Shown here in pieces: positions 61,101 through 64,000 of a DNA stretch of 64,000 nucleotides (position 1 is its first letter; the number at the start of each line of letters is the position of its first letter). The stretch is from Colletes latitarsis (Eukaryota; Arthropoda; Insecta; Hymenoptera; Colletidae). The notes under the pieces were generated by a model, which ran no database searches, had not been told where the DNA came from, and saw nothing but the letters and a program-made list of their open reading frames with translations. The stretch spans positions 42,480,001 through 42,544,000 of the forward strand of contig NW_027488365.1 in assembly GCF_051014445.1 (NCBI RefSeq), given 5' to 3'. A program made the position numbers and the translations under genes.

Positions 61101-64000
61101 TGAATCACGTAGTAATGTGGTAACACACTGAAGCAGTCAATTAAACCTGGTTTCGATCAATATTTTAGAGGATAACACCGGTTAGGTGTGGGATAGGTCT
61201 GGGTTATGCCCGCATCTGGCTCATGATTTTGCCTTCTTCGCATACTTGTTGGCCAGATCCTGGGTTTTTTTCGTGTTTGAAACACGTAGTAATGTGGTAA
61301 TACACTGAAGCAGTCAATTAAACCTGGTTTCGATCAGTATTTTAGAGGATAACACCGGTTAGGTCTGGGTTAGGTCCGGGATATGCCCGCATCTGGCTCA
61401 TGATTTTGGCATCTTCGCATACTTGTTGGCCAGATCCTGGGTTTTTTTCGTGTTTGAAACACGTAGTAATGTGGTAACACACTGGAGCAGTCAATCAAAC
61501 CTGGTTTCGATCAATATTTTAGAGGATAACACCGGTTAGGTCTGGGTTAGGTCTGGGATATGCGCGCATCTGGCATATACTTTCGCCTTTTTCGCAAACT
61601 TGTTGGCTAGATCCTGGGTTTTTTCCGTGTTTGAATCACGTAGTAATGTGGTAACACACTGAAGCAGTCAATTAAACCTGGTTTCGATCAATATTTTAGA
61701 GGATAACACCGGTTAGGTCTGGGTTAGGTCTGGGATATGCGCGCATCTGGCATATACTTTTGCCATTTTCGCAAACTTGTTGACTAGATCCTGGGTTTTT
61801 TTCGTGATTGAATCACGTAGTAATGTGGTAACACACTGGAGCAGTCAATTAAACCTGGTTTCGATCAATATTATAGAGGATAACACCGGTTAGGTCTGGG
61901 TTAGGTCTGGGTTATGCCCGCATCTGGCTTATACTTTCGCCTTTTTCGCAAACTTGTTGGCTAGATCCTGGGTTTTTTTCGGGTTTGAATCACGTGGTAA
62001 TGTGGTACGACACAGAAACAATTCATTAAACCTGGATTCGGACAGTATTTTAGAGGATAACACCGGTTAGGTCTGGGTTAGGTCTTGGATATGCGCGCAT
62101 CTGGCTTATACTTTCTCCTTTTTCGCAAACTTGTGGGCTAGATCCTGGGAATTTTCGGGTTCGAATCACGTTGTAATGTGGTAACACACTGAAGCAGTCA
62201 ATTGAACCTGGTTTCGATCAATATTTTAGAGGATAACACCGGTTAGGTCTGGGTTAGGTCTGGGATATGCGCGCATCTGGCACATACTTTTGTCTTTTTC
62301 GCAAACTTGTTGACTAGATCCTGGGTTTTTTTCGTGATTGAATCACGTAGTAATGTGGTAACACACTGGAGCAGTCAATCAAACCTGGTTTCGATCAATA
62401 TTTTAGAGGATAACACCGGTTAGGTCTGGGTTAGGTCTGGGATATGCGCGCATCTGGCATATACTTTCGCCATTTTCGCAAACTTGTTGGCTAGATCCTG
62501 GGTTTTTTTCGTGATTGAATCACGTAGTAATGTGGTAACACACTGGAGCAGTCAATCAAACCTGGTTTCGATCAATATTTTAGAGGATAACACCGGTTAG
62601 GTCTGGGTTAGGTCTGGGATATGCGCGCATCTGGCATATACTTTCGCCTTTTTCGCAAACTTGTTGGCTAGATCCTGGGTTTTTTCCGTGTTTGAATCAT
62701 GTAGTAATGTGGTACCACACTGAGGTAATCAATTAAACCTGGTATCGATCAATATTTCAGAGTATAACACCGGTTAGGTCTTGGTTAGGTCCGGGATATG
62801 CCCGCATCTGGCTCATGATTTTGCCTTCTTCGCATACTTGTTGGCCCGATCCTGGGTTTTTCTCGTGTTTGAATCACGTAGTAATGTGGTAACACACTGA
62901 AGCAGTCAATTAAACCTGGTTTCGATCAATATTTTAGAGGATAACAACGGTTAGGTCTGGGATAGTTCTGGGTTATGCCCGCATCTGGCTCATGATTTTG
63001 CCTTCTTCGCATACTTGTTGGCCAGATCCTGGGTTTTTTCCGTGTTTGAATCACGTAGTAATGTGGTACCACACTGAGGCAGTCAATTAAACCTGGTTTC
63101 GATCAATATTTTAGAGGATAACACCGGTTAGGTCTGGGTTAGGTCTGGGATATGCGCGCATCTGGCATATACTTTCGCCTTTTTCGCAAACTTGTTGGCT
63201 AGATCCTGGGTTTTTTCCGTGTTTGAATCATGTAGTAATGTGGTACCACACTGAGGTAATCAATTAAACCTGGTATCGATCAATATTTCAGAGTATAACA
63301 CCAGTTAGGTCTTGGTTAGGTCCGGGATATGCCCGCATCTGGCTCATGATTTTGGCATCTTCGCATACTTGTTGGCCAGATCCTGGGTTTTTTTCGTGTT
63401 TGAATCACGTAGTAATGTGGTAACACACTGGAGCAGTCAATCAAACCTGGTTTCGATCAATATTTTAGAGGATAACACCGGTTAGGTCTGGGTTAGGTCT
63501 GGGATATGCGCGCATCTGGCATATACTTTCGCCTTTTTCGCAAACTTGTTGGCTAGATCCTGGGTTTTTTCCGTGTTTGAATCACGTAGTAATGTGGTAC
63601 CACACTGAGGTAGTCAATTAAACCTGGTATCGATCAATATTTCAGAGGATAACACCGGTTAGGTCTGGATTAGGTCCGGGATATGCCCGCATCTGGCTCA
63701 TGATTTTGCCTTCTTCGCATACTTGTTGGCCCGATCCTGGGTTTTTCTCGTGTTTGAATCACGTAGTAATGAGGTAACACACTGAAGCAGTCAATTAAAC
63801 CTGGTTTCGATCAATATTTTAGAGGCTAACACCGGTTAAGTCTGGGATAGGTCTGGGTTATGCCCGCATCTGGCTCATGATTTTGCCTTCTTCGCATACT
63901 TGTTGGCCAGATCCTGGGGTTTTTCCGTGTTTGAATCACGTAGTAATGTGGTACCACACTGAGGCAGTCAATTAAACCTGGTTTCGATCAATATTTCAGA
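58155..64000. repeat. Right domain: divergent monomers
   Basis: Private substitutions rise again here, as in the left domain. The divergent type with CACGTGG, GGTACGACACAG and GGATTCGGACAG occurs near 59691, 60751 and 61991. It is otherwise seen in full only near 2361. Three 1-nt losses (about 58437, 59850 and 62150) shift the phase from -8 to -11. The window ends 114 bp into a monomer. No gene is present. Confidence 0.78.
59550..62690. repeat. 2300-bp-offset duplicate pair (59550-60390 and 61850-62690)
   Basis: The offset is 13 x 177 minus 1, the missing base lying in the GGGAATTTTCGGG tract near 59850 (repeated at about 62150). The shared rare changes are ATATTATAGAGG, CTTTCTCC, TTGTGGGCTAG and GGTACGACACAG. 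The copies differ at several positions (CAGTTTCGC against CATTTTCGC), so this pair looks older than the 5828-bp pair. Confidence 0.75.

Larger units (their letters stand above)
1..64000. repeat. 177-bp tandem satellite array with higher-order structure
   Basis: Every part of the window is a copy of one 177-bp monomer in the same orientation. The landmark CTTCTTCGCA (or its variants CTTTTTCGCA and CATCTTCGCA) recurs throughout, for example at 1, 178, 355 and 63356. Tracking its phase gives about 361 full monomers plus a final partial. The cumulative phase shift is +31 nt by 7.1 kb, +31 at 33.1 kb, +18 at 39.0 kb and -11 at 63.4 kb, and each change can be assigned to a specific 11-bp or 1-bp event. 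No unique sequence, transposon or inverted monomer interrupts the array. Arrays like this are known mainly from eukaryotic centromeres and pericentromeres. That role is inferred here, because no kinetochore-binding evidence can be read from sequence. The family is not recognised. Confidence 0.97.

Noticed and set aside
1..64000. CRISPR array or bacterial repeat locus
   Set aside because: There are no unique spacers between short repeats. The whole 177-bp unit repeats, and no cas-like genes or other coding sequence are present.
1..64000. Known plant 170-180 bp centromere families such as the Arabidopsis 180-bp repeat
   Set aside because: The monomer shows no likeness that I could recognise to the Arabidopsis repeat or to others I recall. 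Only the length class is similar, so no family name is given.
1..64000. tRNA, rRNA or other RNA genes, and promoters
   Set aside because: No cloverleaf, rDNA or small-RNA signature stands out from the repeating unit. TATA-like AATATTTT segments recur once per monomer and have no gene downstream.

Overview
The whole 64 kb window is one head-to-tail satellite DNA array. The monomer is 177 bp. Following the landmark CTTCTTCGCA from base 1 (next copies at 178 and 355) gives about 361 complete monomers plus a 114-bp partial one starting at 63887. Both window edges lie inside the array, so its true ends are not seen. I found no protein-coding gene, RNA gene, transposon, CRISPR array or single-copy DNA on either strand. 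A long homogeneous tandem array of nucleosome-sized monomers, built into multi-monomer higher-order repeats (HORs), is typical of centromeric or pericentromeric DNA in a eukaryote. Monomers of this size are common in plants, but I do not recognise the family, so the lineage is left open.

Layout. (1) About 1-6600: mixed, more divergent monomers, including three with an extra 11-bp internal subrepeat. (2) About 6600-32925: strongly homogenised. Monomer variants recur in blocks spaced at exact multiples of 177 bp (2, 4, 9, 10, 11, 17, 20, 22, 25, 32 and 36 monomers). Landmarks also recur at 45 and 60 monomers. There is no net length change over about 26 kb. (3) About 32925-44580: two adjacent copies of a 5828-bp unit (33 monomers minus 13 nt). 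(4) About 43500-49325: two further rearranged derivatives offset by 3527 bp (20 monomers minus 13 nt). (5) About 48320-58155: a 4.2-kb block duplicated at 5664 bp (32 monomers), with a 6-monomer duplication nested inside. (6) About 58155-64000: divergent monomers again, with a 2300-bp-offset duplication.

Monomer anatomy, using bases 1-177 as reference: a short dyad at 21-31 (CCAG, 3 nt, CTGG), a T-rich tract at 33-39, a second dyad at 88-98 (AAACC, T, GGTTT), an AATATTTT segment near 104-111, ACCGGT at 122-127, and an 11-bp subrepeat GGTTAGGTCTG present twice (125-146) and followed by GG. That last element makes evenly spaced G-runs with 3-nt loops, a telomere-like G-quadruplex candidate once per monomer. 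Many monomers also carry ATATGCGCGCAT, a 12-bp alternating purine-pyrimidine tract. The main interest of the window is this regular pattern of structure-prone motifs together with a readable record of nested duplications and junctions.

Block boundaries were found by eye from shared diagnostic variants and are good to roughly 10-60 bp.
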